Below are positions 19,717 to 27,316 of a stretch of DNA of 64,000 nucleotides, one piece after another. The stretch comes from Saccharophagus degradans 2-40 (GTDB taxonomy: Bacteria; Pseudomonadota; Gammaproteobacteria; Pseudomonadales; Cellvibrionaceae). The stretch covers positions 744,001 to 808,000 of the forward strand of contig NC_007912.1 of NCBI RefSeq assembly GCF_000013665.1, read 5' to 3'. The notes beneath the pieces were generated by a model. It was given only the letters and a program-made list of their open reading frames with translations. It was not told where the DNA came from and did not search any database. Every line of letters begins with the position of its first letter. The stretch's first letter is position 1. The position numbers and the translations under genes were made by a program.

Positions 19717-19914
19717 ATGAACAACGACCAATTAGAAGGTAACTGGAAGCAATTTAAAGGTAAACTTCAAGAGAAGTGGGGCAAGCTTACCGACGACGAC
19801 TTAGATGTCACAAACGGTAATCGCGAGCAGCTTGAAGGTAAAATTCAAGAGCGCTACGGCAAATCTAAGGAAGAAGCAAAGAAGGAAGTGGACGCCTACA
19901 TCGACAGTTTATAA
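19717..19914 (+). CDS. CsbD-family stress-response protein
   Basis: A 65-residue, highly charged, cysteine-free protein. Its two short related halves (NNDQLEGNWKQFKGKLQEKWG and NREQLEGKIQERYGKSKEEA) match the CsbD-like family. These small proteins are commonly induced by general stress, but their molecular role is not established. A strong AAAGGAG ribosome site lies 9 bases before the ATG. It is monocistronic and flanked on both sides by the duplicated repeats, so it is a gene trapped between direct repeats. Confidence 0.88.
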   Translation: MNNDQLEGNWKQFKGKLQEKWGKLTDDDLDVTNGNREQLEGKIQERYGKSKEEAKKEVDAYIDSL

Positions 19915-20020
19915 TGTGTAACCCACGGGCTTATGCAGCCATTAAAAATTAGGCGTCTACACAGGCCTGCCGTTTTCACCCAAGGCATTACCCTTTATTT
20001 GGTAAGCCTTGGGTGTTTCT

Positions 20021-20080
20021 CATAAATCGTGACCATAAATCGTGACTGTCTGATTTTGTCGCTTGAGCTGGCTAAATTGG
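20021..20080. repeat. Repeat motif copy joined to a captured pbpC fragment
   Basis: Positions 20021-20060 repeat exactly the 40 bases at 19160-19199. Positions 20059-20080 then match 22 bases of the pbpC coding sequence (18798-18819). The long repeat copy B follows at once. The junctions look like a recombination scar. Confidence 0.75.
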
Positions 20081-20305
20081 AAATTACACCTCCGCAGCTT
20101 TTTTTAGGCGTATACACACGTAAACAAAAAGTCTGTACGAGGTGTCGATGGTGAAAGCTGGGAGAGTTACGGCTGTCGCTTATCGCAACGCCTAAAGGAT
20201 CTACACCATCGTATTCATCCACTAAAGTACATGCCTTAACCTGTTAAACGTATTTATATTTCCAAAGCGAATGGCGCTCATAAATCGTGACTGTCTGATT
20301 TTGTC
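20081..20305. repeat. Long direct repeat, copy B (225 bp)
   Basis: This copy matches 18962-19199 at all but two positions, apart from the 13-bp indel near its end. The copies lie 1,119 bp apart in the same orientation and enclose the CsbD-like gene. The right edge is sharp: the next base begins the open frame of the toxin-like fragment. Confidence 0.85.
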
Positions 20306-20332
20306 GCGGATTATGGGTATGGCTATGAATCG

Positions 20333-20749
20333 TTGGAGCAGGCCTTGTTAATCGCTGAAAAAAATACTGTTAATACTGTGCTCTGGAAGCAGAGTTTATC
20401 TGATGCTGGTGGTGCTGTGAGTCAACATACTGGTTTAGTCGGTTCTTATGTCTACGAGGAAGACGGCAGGTATTGCGTTGGAACCCATGTGAATACAACT
20501 GTTGCTGATTTTGGGAGTGCGCTTGATGAATTTGGAGCTGCTCACTCCAAGGCGCCTCCAACAGTTGTTGCGGCTGTTATCGTGTTGCGTGATCGAGGTT
20601 ATACTCCTAAAGATCAAAAATATGAGTCCTTATTGAAGCAAAGTAAAACACCAAATGATGCTATAAACCCAAATGGTACAATTGTGGTTCGATATAGCGG
20701 GAGCGGAGCACCAAAATATAATGATCGAAAAGTGTATAAAAATAATTAG
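20333..20749 (+). CDS. Toxin-like C-terminal fragment, probably 5'-truncated
   Basis: Up to 138 residues if TTG 20333 is the start. The same frame is already coding-like from 20306 (ADYGYGYESLEQ) and is closed by a stop at 20288 inside the repeat, so the gene appears cut at the repeat junction rather than properly started. There is no ribosome site and no signal. The product is a compact alpha/beta-looking domain with the tail GTIVVRYSGSGAPKYN. I do not recognise the family. The loss of an N-terminus, the tight overlap with a small downstream lipoprotein gene, and the repeated cassette layout are what one sees in orphan toxin tips of Rhs/CDI-type systems. The toxin reading is inference. Confidence 0.55.
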   Translation: MEQALLIAEKNTVNTVLWKQSLSDAGGAVSQHTGLVGSYVYEEDGRYCVGTHVNTTVADFGSALDEFGAAHSKAPPTVVAAVIVLRDRGYTPKDQKYESLLKQSKTPNDAINPNGTIVVRYSGSGAPKYNDRKVYKNN

Positions 20750-21128
20750 ACGCTGGGTATGTTTTAATATAGCTGCTGTCTTATTTGTTGGATGCGACTT
20801 TAAGGAATATGATTCTTCTTTCGAGTCCCTTTTATCTGATAGTGTTAACTATCAAGGTGAATTTGTAGAGTTAATAGGGTGTTTATATAGGTTTGAAGAA
20901 TTCGAAGGAGAGTTTGAGGTCGTACTCGATGATTGTGGTGCCGCACCCAGTTACCCATGGTTTTGGGTGGAATTTTCTAGCGAAGGGGATAGATTTAATT
21001 TTGATCCAGGGGATAGATATATTGTTAGTGGGCGCTTTAGATTTGCCCCAATTCAATATATGGATGAGGATGAGGCTAAATTGTATTTTTTAGAGATGGC
21101 GTCTTTTTCTAGAATCACGAAAGATTAG
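20721..21128 (+). CDS. Small lipoprotein, candidate immunity protein
   Basis: A 135-residue product starting at ATG 20721, overlapping the end of the toxin-like frame by 29 bp. Residues 1-25 (MIEKCIKIIRRWVCF ... VLFVGC) form a lipoprotein signal with Cys25. The mature part is acidic, with a beta-rich stretch (GEFVELIGCLYRF, VVLDDCGAAPSYPWFWVEF, DRYIVSGRFRF) that could form a small barrel. An envelope-anchored acidic partner directly after a toxin-like domain suggests an immunity protein against a toxin acting in the periplasm. This is inference from context. A longer start (20673) would bury the signal. Confidence 0.6.
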   Translation: MIEKCIKIIRRWVCFNIAAVLFVGCDFKEYDSSFESLLSDSVNYQGEFVELIGCLYRFEEFEGEFEVVLDDCGAAPSYPWFWVEFSSEGDRFNFDPGDRYIVSGRFRFAPIQYMDEDEAKLYFLEMASFSRITKD

Positions 21129-21150
21129 AGACACGAACAATTAGAGGAAC

Positions 21151-21195
21151 AATTAGAGACAGGCATTAGTTAAGGAGTTCTGTACTATTGCCTGT
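21151..21195 (+). repeat. REP-like motif with hairpin, copy 1
   Basis: The motif AATTAGAGACAGGCATTAGT (from 21151) forms a 7-bp stem, ACAGGCA (21159-21165) / TGCCTGT (21189-21195). An AAATGTCCAATAT box follows at 21238-21250. The whole about 100-bp module recurs at 22019-22120. Confidence 0.65.
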
Positions 21196-21270
21196 TCCCA
21201 CTTGTCGATTGTTTAAATTAAATCGTTATCGCGAATAAAATGTCCAATATTCTAAAAGAAAAACTCAAAG

Positions 21271-21337
21271 AAAAACTCAAGACACCCACGCATTAGCAGG
21301 TAGCTGCTCCCTCAACGCGTGCCTGTCCTGAGTTTTT
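21271..21337 (+). terminator. Large multi-stem hairpin with T-tract
   Basis: AAAAACTCA (21271-21279) pairs with TGAGTTTTT (21329-21337). Inner stems GACA/TGTC and CACGC/GCGTG extend it. It ends in five T and lies between the two immunity-like genes, so it probably terminates the first pair. Confidence 0.6.
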
Positions 21338-21374
21338 GCTGATTAAGTAATGAATAAGTTTGGGATTTGATTCT

Positions 21375-21821
21375 ATGGTAGAAAAACAAATTTACGATTT
21401 GGAATCGGAAGACCTTCGGAAGCATCCAGTATGGTATTTTCCAATGGATGATTCTGTTGAGGATGAGCTGTCAGTAAAACCTTGCGGTACAGATGAGATT
21501 TCAGCGGATTACCAGGTAATTATTAAGACTGTTTTTATTGACGGTGAGGGCAAAGAGTATTTGGGATATATATATTGGAGTGATCCCGATACTCTTGAAG
21601 ACCTGAAGCCTGTTTTGTTTGTAAATGAAGAAGATTGCATTACTTTTTGGAATGGAATGATAAAGCCGTCATGGGATGACTATGATGCTGCTCTACAAGT
21701 GATGAAAGACCGTTTTCCTATAACATTCCGCTCAGATGCAATTGAAAATTTGCCATCTATATCTGGCGTATTAGATGGGCTTTATTTTATAAGTGATGAC
21801 GACAGTATTCAGTATATATAA
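21375..21821 (+). CDS. Unrecognised acidic 148-residue protein, second immunity-like gene
   Basis: Starts at ATG 21375; an in-frame TTG at 21360 is less likely. The product is strongly acidic, cytoplasmic (no signal) and rich in Asp, Glu and aromatics, for example HPVWYFPMDDSVEDE and LYFISDDDSIQYI. Small acidic orphan proteins downstream of displaced toxin tips are commonly immunity proteins. Here the matching toxin is not next to it. It is bracketed by REP-like motif copies and terminators, so it forms a self-contained cassette. Function is not established. AT content and codon use differ from the GC-richer housekeeping genes nearby, which suggests recent acquisition. Confidence 0.6.
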   Translation: MVEKQIYDLESEDLRKHPVWYFPMDDSVEDELSVKPCGTDEISADYQVIIKTVFIDGEGKEYLGYIYWSDPDTLEDLKPVLFVNEEDCITFWNGMIKPSWDDYDAALQVMKDRFPITFRSDAIENLPSISGVLDGLYFISDDDSIQYI

Positions 21822-21828
21822 AAACAAC

Positions 21829-21900
21829 AATTAGAGACAGGCATGAGTTAATAATAATCGAGACACCCACTCGAAGCCCGGCCAGTCCGGGCTTTTCTTT
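21829..21900 (+). terminator. REP-like motif copy 2 followed by a Rho-independent terminator
   Basis: A 23-base motif (21829-21851, core AGACAGGCATGAGTTA) starts 7 bases after the stop. A terminator follows, with an 8-bp stem (21874-21881 / 21887-21894) and a T-rich tail. A GACACCCAC box lies between them, as it also does at 21281-21289. Confidence 0.7.
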
Positions 21901-22009
21901 TTAGCCGCTGAGCTGCGCGAGCTGTTTGGCTTGGTGCTTTAAAATCATGCCATCGATCAGCGATTGTATGGTGCGTTGATCTTCGCTAGACATCTGGCTT
22001 ACCGCTTCA
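21901..22009 (-). pseudogene. C-terminal remnant of a regulator-like gene
   Basis: On the minus strand the bases read FEAVSQMSSEDQRTIQSLID and continue GMILKHQAKQLAQLSG to a TAA at 21901-21903. This resembles the helical tail of an XRE-type repressor. The frame runs straight into the REP-like motif at 22019 and meets a stop there, so the 5' part is missing. It is too short to identify firmly. Confidence 0.5.
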
Positions 22010-22018
22010 AACACAAAC

Positions 22019-22070
22019 AATTAGAGACAGGCATGAGTTAAGGGGGATATTAGCTACTGCCTGTTTTTTT
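22019..22070 (+). repeat. REP-like motif with hairpin and T-run, copy 3
   Basis: The same 23-base motif as at 21829 (22019-22041). Its ACAGGCA (22027-22033) pairs with TGCCTGT (22058-22064), followed by seven T, so it can also act as a terminator. The shared AAATGTCCAATAT box follows at about 22108-22120. Confidence 0.7.
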
Positions 22071-22204
22071 ATTGTTGTTATTTGATTTTTATCTTAGTTG
22101 GAAAGTGAAATGTCCAATATCCCTAAATACCGGCATTTTTAATCGCTTTCACAAATTTTAGGCGAGCGAAATTCTTGAATTGGGTATTTAGTTCTAACGC
22201 AGGG

Positions 22205-23182
22205 TTATACAAATAAACTTCTAGCTAAACTGATCCCCGGTGGCTTTTTATAACCAAGATTTTCGGCTGCTAACCGAATAGCATTCTCAGAACCTGCAAA
22301 AGTCGACACCCGTTTTTCAAATTGCGTAGTTAAAATTAACCACTCAGCAGGCGCTATACCTAGCCGTGTAAGAATAGGTGGTAGGTGCTGGCAAATGCTA
22401 CCGCGTTTATCCGGCCGCACTGCACGCCCAGTCCAATCTACAAGTTCTAAATAATCGGCCAGTTTAAAGGGTAGGCCATCTGGCATGGGTTGGCGTGGGT
22501 TGCCCACAAAAGGGTAGAGGGTTTTGGGTTGGTTTTGGTTGGAGGCTATTTGGTCTACACGAAGCTTAATAGAAGTGTGTATGGAATTTTCTGACGTATC
22601 TGCCATGTTGGCTCGCACTGGGTTTAAGTCTACGTATGCCATGCACGCGGCAAGTGCTTTTTCATCTAACAGTGCTTGCGAGCTAAAGCGTGATTCCCAA
22701 AAGCTGCCGGTGCAGTGGTCTTCTGCGTTTGCCATGCGGGCAATGGGTTCGTTCAAGGCGCGCATAAACCAACTAATATCGAATAGCTGTTTGCGCCACA
22801 GCTCAATTTTAATTGCTACTGCGTCGAGTTCTACGTCTGTTAAGTTTTCAGTTTGCTCATACTTTTGGGTTAGTAAGGTGCCTTTGTATACGCGGTGCCA
22901 TCTGGCGCATACTTCTTTAGCGGTAAGTGCTAGCGCTTTTGGTTGGTTGATATGAAGTACAAGGTGGATGTGATTGGACATGACTGCGTAGGCACAAACA
23001 TCTATACAAAAAACTTCTGCTAATAAGTGGATTCTATCTTCCACCCACTGGCGGCGGTGTTCGTAATCTGTGTTTGTAAGGGCATCGTAGCCACATAAAA
23101 ATGCACGGCGTACGCAGCGTGAAGTGCAGTGATAATAAGGTGTGGCGTCTAACGAAACCTGCATTTTTCTGGGTTTGGGCAT
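22205..23182 (-). CDS. REP-associated tyrosine transposase (RAYT, Y1/IS200-like)
   Basis: A 325-residue HUH-type single-strand DNA nuclease that likely mobilises or maintains REP sequences. The HUH motif is visible as NHIHLVLHIN (His71 and His73). The tyrosine-bearing helix is probably MAYVDLNPVRANM near residue 190. The N-terminus YYHCTSRCVRRAFLCG is typical of this group. I chose the ATG at 23182 because a perfect AGGAGG lies 7 bases upstream. An earlier in-frame start at 23239 lacks one. The length exceeds IS200 transposases (about 150) and fits the longer RAYT group. It is flanked by REP-like motifs on its 3' side and a REP hairpin on its 5' side, as expected for a domesticated REP system. 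Confidence 0.88.
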   Translation of the reverse strand: MPKPRKMQVSLDATPYYHCTSRCVRRAFLCGYDALTNTDYEHRRQWVEDRIHLLAEVFCIDVCAYAVMSNHIHLVLHINQPKALALTAKEVCARWHRVYKGTLLTQKYEQTENLTDVELDAVAIKIELWRKQLFDISWFMRALNEPIARMANAEDHCTGSFWESRFSSQALLDEKALAACMAYVDLNPVRANMADTSENSIHTSIKLRVDQIASNQNQPKTLYPFVGNPRQPMPDGLPFKLADYLELVDWTGRAVRPDKRGSICQHLPPILTRLGIAPAEWLILTTQFEKRVSTFAGSENAIRLAAENLGYKKPPGISLARSLFV

Positions 23183-23287
23183 ATCTAACCTCCTGTTGGA
23201 TATACAGTGTTTTATACAGTTGTACTGGTTTGGTGTCAATTGTTGGTGTGGGTTAGTGAGGCTTGTTATAACTCTTCATTCAAAAGC

Positions 23288-23315
23288 GCCCGATGGCGGC
23301 TTTGCCTTATCGGGC
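23288..23315. repeat. REP palindrome resembling enterobacterial REP
   Basis: GCCCGAT (23288-23294) pairs with ATCGGGC (23309-23315). An inner GGC/GCC pair and the unpaired TT match the layout of E. coli REP, and CTACG follows directly as in REP. It lies about 105 bp upstream of the RAYT start. The rest of 23316-23685 is AT-rich, with no clear site other than the pectate lyase leader. Confidence 0.7.
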
Positions 23316-23685
23316 CTACGGGTTAACTTCAAAACTAGTTAGGTTAGTAATCAATTTCTTTATCTGACAGCTGGTGAAACGGTGTTTCATAAGTAAAAAG
23401 CATATGCGCGCAGGAGCGTATATTTCGAATAGCAATAAGAGGGTGTTATTTGTTAGATTTTTAAAACTTTTAGTTTACGCGCAGGGTGTCATAAATTAAT
23501 CTTCACATATTCGGTATGACCAATGCTAATATTCCTGTCTGGCCTAATGTGTTTTTTTGTTAGATCAAAATAGGTTTTTTGTGTTACCAGAATAGGATGC
23601 TGGTATAGGTTGTGTCGAAGGGGTTTAGCACCGGAATACCCCAGTACACCACAATTAAAATAATGACCTACCTAACCAGGTGATA

Positions 23686-25047
23686 ATGATGCGTAATAAA
23701 ATCCTATTGGCGCTTGTATTGTGTGGAGCTTCTGCCTCTGCCTTTGCGGCTAGTAATCGTCCTAGTGGTTACACAACTATCTGTAAAACCGATCAAACTT
23801 GTTCTGTAAGCTCGTCTACCAACGTTGCGTTCGGCGCTGCTGGTAAGTTTGTTTACAAAGTAATTAACGGTACCTTTACTTGTAATACATCTACTTTTGG
23901 CAGCGATCCTAACCCTGCTAAATCTGTAAAAGAATGTTCTGTACCTACTAATGGTTCTTCTAGCACTAGCAGCACCAGTAGTTCTTCTAGCTCTAGTTCA
24001 AGTAGCTCATCGGGTTCAAGCAGCTCATGTGGCACTGGTGGCGGCGCAACTGTATGTTTAAGTGCAGGTGGCGGCAGTAACGATATCGATTTAACTTGGA
24101 CAGTATCTGGTTCTATTTCTAGCGCTCAGGTTTACCGCGACACAGATTCTAACCCTAGTGGTCGCACACGTATTGCTCAATTAGGTGGCGATGCAAGAAG
24201 CTATAGCGATACGAATGTTAGTGCTGGTAAGCAGTACTACTACTGGATTAAGTTTGGCGCCAACGGCTCTAACTACAATTCGAATGCGGCTTCTGCTACC
24301 TATAGTGGTTCAAGTAGCTCATCGAGTTCTTCAAGCTCTTCTAGTTCCTCATCTGGCGGCTCGGCTGAATGTAAAGCTGGCGCTACTATTTCTGGTAAAA
24401 CCGTAGATTGCGGTGGTAAAGAAATTGGCTTGTCGTGCTCGGGTGATAGTGAAACTCAACCACCAGTATTAACGCTTAAAAATGCCACCATTAAAAACTT
24501 GGTAATTTCTGCTAAAGGTGGGTCCGACGGTATTCACTGTACTGGCAACTGCACCATGGAAAATGTTGTTTGGAAAGATATCTGTGAAGATGCTGCTACC
24601 AACAAAACCGACGGTATTACCATGACCATTATTGGTGGTAGTGCGTATAACTCTACAAGCGGTTACGGCGGCAAGCCAGATAAGGTTTTCCAACATAACT
24701 CTAAAAACAGTACTACTGTAATTAAAGGCGGCTTTACATTAACAGGTGAGCACGGCAAATTGTGGCGTTCATGTGGTAACTGTACTAATAACGGCGGCCC
24801 ACGTAATGTGACTATCGACAACGTTAAAGTAGACGCGAAAATAGGCAGTATTGTTGGCGTTAACCGCAACTATGGCGATAAGGCAACAATCAAAAACTTA
24901 AAGATTAAAGACTACAAATCTGGTAGCCCCAAAGTGTGTGAAGAATACAAGGGTGTACAAAAGGGTAGTGGCGAGTCTTCTAAGTATGGCGAATACTGGG
25001 ATACTGCAAACTGCGATGTAAGTAAATCAGATGTGTCTGCTCTTTAA
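23686..25047 (+). CDS. Secreted PL3 pectate lyase with polyserine linkers
   Basis: A secreted pectin-degrading enzyme of about 453 residues that cuts polygalacturonate by beta-elimination. A Sec signal peptide ends SAFAA near residue 23. A cysteine-bearing module (about 24-75, SGYTTICKTDQTCSVSS...) is followed by a polyserine linker, a fibronectin type III-like domain (about 120-205), a second polyserine linker, and the PL3 catalytic beta-helix (about 228-453). The family signature DGIHCTGNCTMENVVWKDIC is clear, with EDAATNKTDG next to it. Polyserine linkers are a hallmark of Saccharophagus/Cellvibrio secreted carbohydrases. Adjacent ATGs at 23686 and 23689 both suit the upstream AGG. Monocistronic, with its own terminator. 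Confidence 0.9.
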   Translation: MMRNKILLALVLCGASASAFAASNRPSGYTTICKTDQTCSVSSSTNVAFGAAGKFVYKVINGTFTCNTSTFGSDPNPAKSVKECSVPTNGSSSTSSTSSSSSSSSSSSSGSSSSCGTGGGATVCLSAGGGSNDIDLTWTVSGSISSAQVYRDTDSNPSGRTRIAQLGGDARSYSDTNVSAGKQYYYWIKFGANGSNYNSNAASATYSGSSSSSSSSSSSSSSSGGSAECKAGATISGKTVDCGGKEIGLSCSGDSETQPPVLTLKNATIKNLVISAKGGSDGIHCTGNCTMENVVWKDICEDAATNKTDGITMTIIGGSAYNSTSGYGGKPDKVFQHNSKNSTTVIKGGFTLTGEHGKLWRSCGNCTNNGGPRNVTIDNVKVDAKIGSIVGVNRNYGDKATIKNLKIKDYKSGSPKVCEEYKGVQKGSGESSKYGEYWDTANCDVSKSDVSAL

Positions 25048-25070
25048 TTAAATTTTAAGAGTCAGTAACT

Positions 25071-25097
25071 AAAAACCCCGCAATAGCGGGGTTTTTT
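25071..25097. terminator. Bidirectional Rho-independent terminator
   Basis: AAAAACCCCGC (25071-25081) and GCGGGGTTTTTT (25086-25097) enclose a 4-nt loop. It lies between the convergent pectate lyase and propeller-lipoprotein genes and can serve both. Confidence 0.9.
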
Positions 25098-25163
25098 ATG
25101 GTTGCTTGTTAGGCGTTTAAATAAAATGGATGAGTGATTTTTAGGGGATGTTTACTGCGCCTG

Positions 25164-27260
25164 TTAATTTTCACCCATTACAACAATTCTTCTTCCCGCT
25201 GCAATAACATGTTTACTATCTGACGACGCTGCCATTACCCTTAAAGATTCGGCAGTATGCGATGCTTCGATTTGCCAACTTTTTCCGCCATCAATAGAGG
25301 TAATAATACTGCCGTTGCGCCCAGAAATATAAATAGTATTATTTGCTTCCAGTGGTGCGCGAAGATTTTCTTCAACACCTGATGGAACGTTGTGCCAGCT
25401 ATCGCCATTGTCATCAGAGCGCAGTATTAAGCCTTTGTTGCCGGTTGCGAGTAAAGTATTATTTTTTAATGTTGCCAAGTTATATATGTAGCGCAATGTT
25501 TTACTATCTAAACGTTGCCAAGTTTTTGCGTCGTCCTCCGAGCGCCATAGCGCCCCCCCTTCGCCGCCAATAAACCAAGTATTGGTGTAAGGGCTAAAGG
25601 TTATTGCCTGTAAACTTTCACTGCCAAGTAATTCGGTTTTATGCCAAAGGCCACCGTCCTGCGAGCGTTGTACAACGCTATTTTGACCAACGGCTAAAAT
25701 GGTACCGGTTTCTGGGTTTACTTCACCGTTGTATAAGTGCGAGCTAGTATCTGTATTGGCAATTTCCCACGTTTTTCCCGTGTCGAGCGAATAGCGTACA
25801 CGCCCCGGGCTTGCAAGTGCGACGACTATTTCGCGCTTGGGATCGGTAATTAAAGTATGAAAATGTCCGTCGCTGGCTTCTTCAGCTTCGAGTACTTTTT
25901 CCCACGTGTCGCCGTTATCTTCTGAGCGAAAAATAACGCCCGGTGGGCCGCCAGCTAATAATGTTTTACTTTGGGGTAAGTATTTTAGCGAAAATAAGTA
26001 ATCGCTATTACTCGTGCTAGCTAAAACTTGTTCCCAGCTTTTTCCGAAGCTATCAGACTTTTTTAGCCAGCCTTCTGCGCCCGAGGTTATAACCCTACCA
26101 CTTGGCAGCCAATTAATGCTGTGCACAAACCCGCTTAAACTTTGTTGAGTATGGCGTACGCTGTTATCTTGCAGAGAAATAGTGGCTGTTTGTGAGCCAA
26201 TTCCCAGCGCTGTTACTGTATTGTTATTTTCTAAGGGTATAAGTGTTTCAAAGTCGTCCGTTAACGCGGTAGGAATATTTTGCCAGTCTAACCCGTTTTG
26301 ATCCGACACAAAAAGGGTTGCGCCACTACCCGCAAGTACAAATTTTTGTGCAGTGGGGTGCCACACAATGGTTGCAATGTAATTGTCGTTTAATTTTCTG
26401 CCAATCCAGGTATCGCCTAAGTTTTCGGATGTGAACACCCAGCCGTCACTGCTAGCTGCAACTAATGTTGAATTGTTGTGGGCCAAGGCAGAAATGTACT
26501 TGCCTCGAGAAATAGGTTTTTTAAGCCAACCGCTATTGGTTTGAAGTAGCAACTCACCATTACTGGTTGTAGCAAGCGTTATGTTCTTTGGCGAAAAAGA
26601 CGTTATGCTTGTAACAGATAAATTATTGGCAATAGGTGCAGTATGCCAATGCAAGCCTTGGTCTGTGCTTAACCACACATTTTGTTCGGCAGCGATTAGC
26701 CAGGTTTTTGTTGCGTCGATAGATTGTACTTTCTGTAAGGCTTGAAGCGTTAGGCCGTCGATTTTTTGCCAGTTTATACCGTCATCCACGCTTTTAAGTG
26801 CAGTACCTTCGGCGCCAACCGCCAGCCAAGTTTTAGCAAAACGGCTATAGGTAAGGCGTGTAATTGGGCGGGTAGTGTCCGACGTTTGTTTAGCCCAATG
26901 TTTGCCTTCATCTGTCGAACGTAAAATTGTGCCGAAATCGCCAACGGCTATTAATGTGCCTGTGTGTGAGTTTTGTTGTAGGTCGAATATTGCGTGCTGA
27001 GTGTTAGATGTATTGGCGTTGTGCCAAAGTTGACCATCTCTCGAATATTTAATTATGCCGTCGGTACCCGCAGTTAGTAGTGTGGAGCCATCGTTGCTAG
27101 CTAGCGATGCATAAAGATTGGGGTTAACAACGTGAAAGGCTTTAGAGGGCAAAGGGCTGGCGTGTTGCGCGGGGGTTGCTTGTGGTGGTGATTTTTCACA
27201 GCCTAGGCACAAAGCCGCAATAAGTAGGGCGAGCTTTCTTTTTGGGTGCCGAGTTTTCAT
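25164..27260 (-). CDS. Large beta-propeller lipoprotein with Asp-box (BNR/YCF48-like) repeats
   Basis: A 698-residue lipoprotein (signal ending LCLGC, Cys21). Nearly the whole mature part consists of about a dozen repeats of roughly 45-50 residues, each carrying an Asp-box-like S-x-D-x-G-x-x-W motif (STDEGKHW, SVDDGINW, SEDNGDTW, SLDTGKTW, SDDNGDSW, SIDGGKSW). This points to one or two beta-propellers of the BNR/YCF48 type. Sialidase catalytic residues were not evident, so it is more likely a scaffold or assembly factor than an enzyme. It is the second gene of a two-gene minus-strand unit, 56 bp after a membrane-anchored coiled-coil protein. Function unknown. Confidence 0.8.
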   Translation of the reverse strand: MKTRHPKRKLALLIAALCLGCEKSPPQATPAQHASPLPSKAFHVVNPNLYASLASNDGSTLLTAGTDGIIKYSRDGQLWHNANTSNTQHAIFDLQQNSHTGTLIAVGDFGTILRSTDEGKHWAKQTSDTTRPITRLTYSRFAKTWLAVGAEGTALKSVDDGINWQKIDGLTLQALQKVQSIDATKTWLIAAEQNVWLSTDQGLHWHTAPIANNLSVTSITSFSPKNITLATTSNGELLLQTNSGWLKKPISRGKYISALAHNNSTLVAASSDGWVFTSENLGDTWIGRKLNDNYIATIVWHPTAQKFVLAGSGATLFVSDQNGLDWQNIPTALTDDFETLIPLENNNTVTALGIGSQTATISLQDNSVRHTQQSLSGFVHSINWLPSGRVITSGAEGWLKKSDSFGKSWEQVLASTSNSDYLFSLKYLPQSKTLLAGGPPGVIFRSEDNGDTWEKVLEAEEASDGHFHTLITDPKREIVVALASPGRVRYSLDTGKTWEIANTDTSSHLYNGEVNPETGTILAVGQNSVVQRSQDGGLWHKTELLGSESLQAITFSPYTNTWFIGGEGGALWRSEDDAKTWQRLDSKTLRYIYNLATLKNNTLLATGNKGLILRSDDNGDSWHNVPSGVEENLRAPLEANNTIYISGRNGSIITSIDGGKSWQIEASHTAESLRVMAASSDSKHVIAAGRRIVVMGEN

Positions 27261-27316
27261 GGTGGGTCCTTGTTGCGCTAAAAATAAAGCGCGAATAAGT
27301 GTTAACGGGTGTGGCT

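Noticed and set aside
19995-20222. 75-codon minus-strand open frame over the long repeat
   Set aside because: It spans repeat copy B and the junction and is not conserved in copy A, so it is a product of the rearrangement.
21151-22070. CRISPR array
   Set aside because: The repeated motif copies are too few, unevenly spaced and in varied contexts, and no cas genes are present. They fit REP-like elements better.
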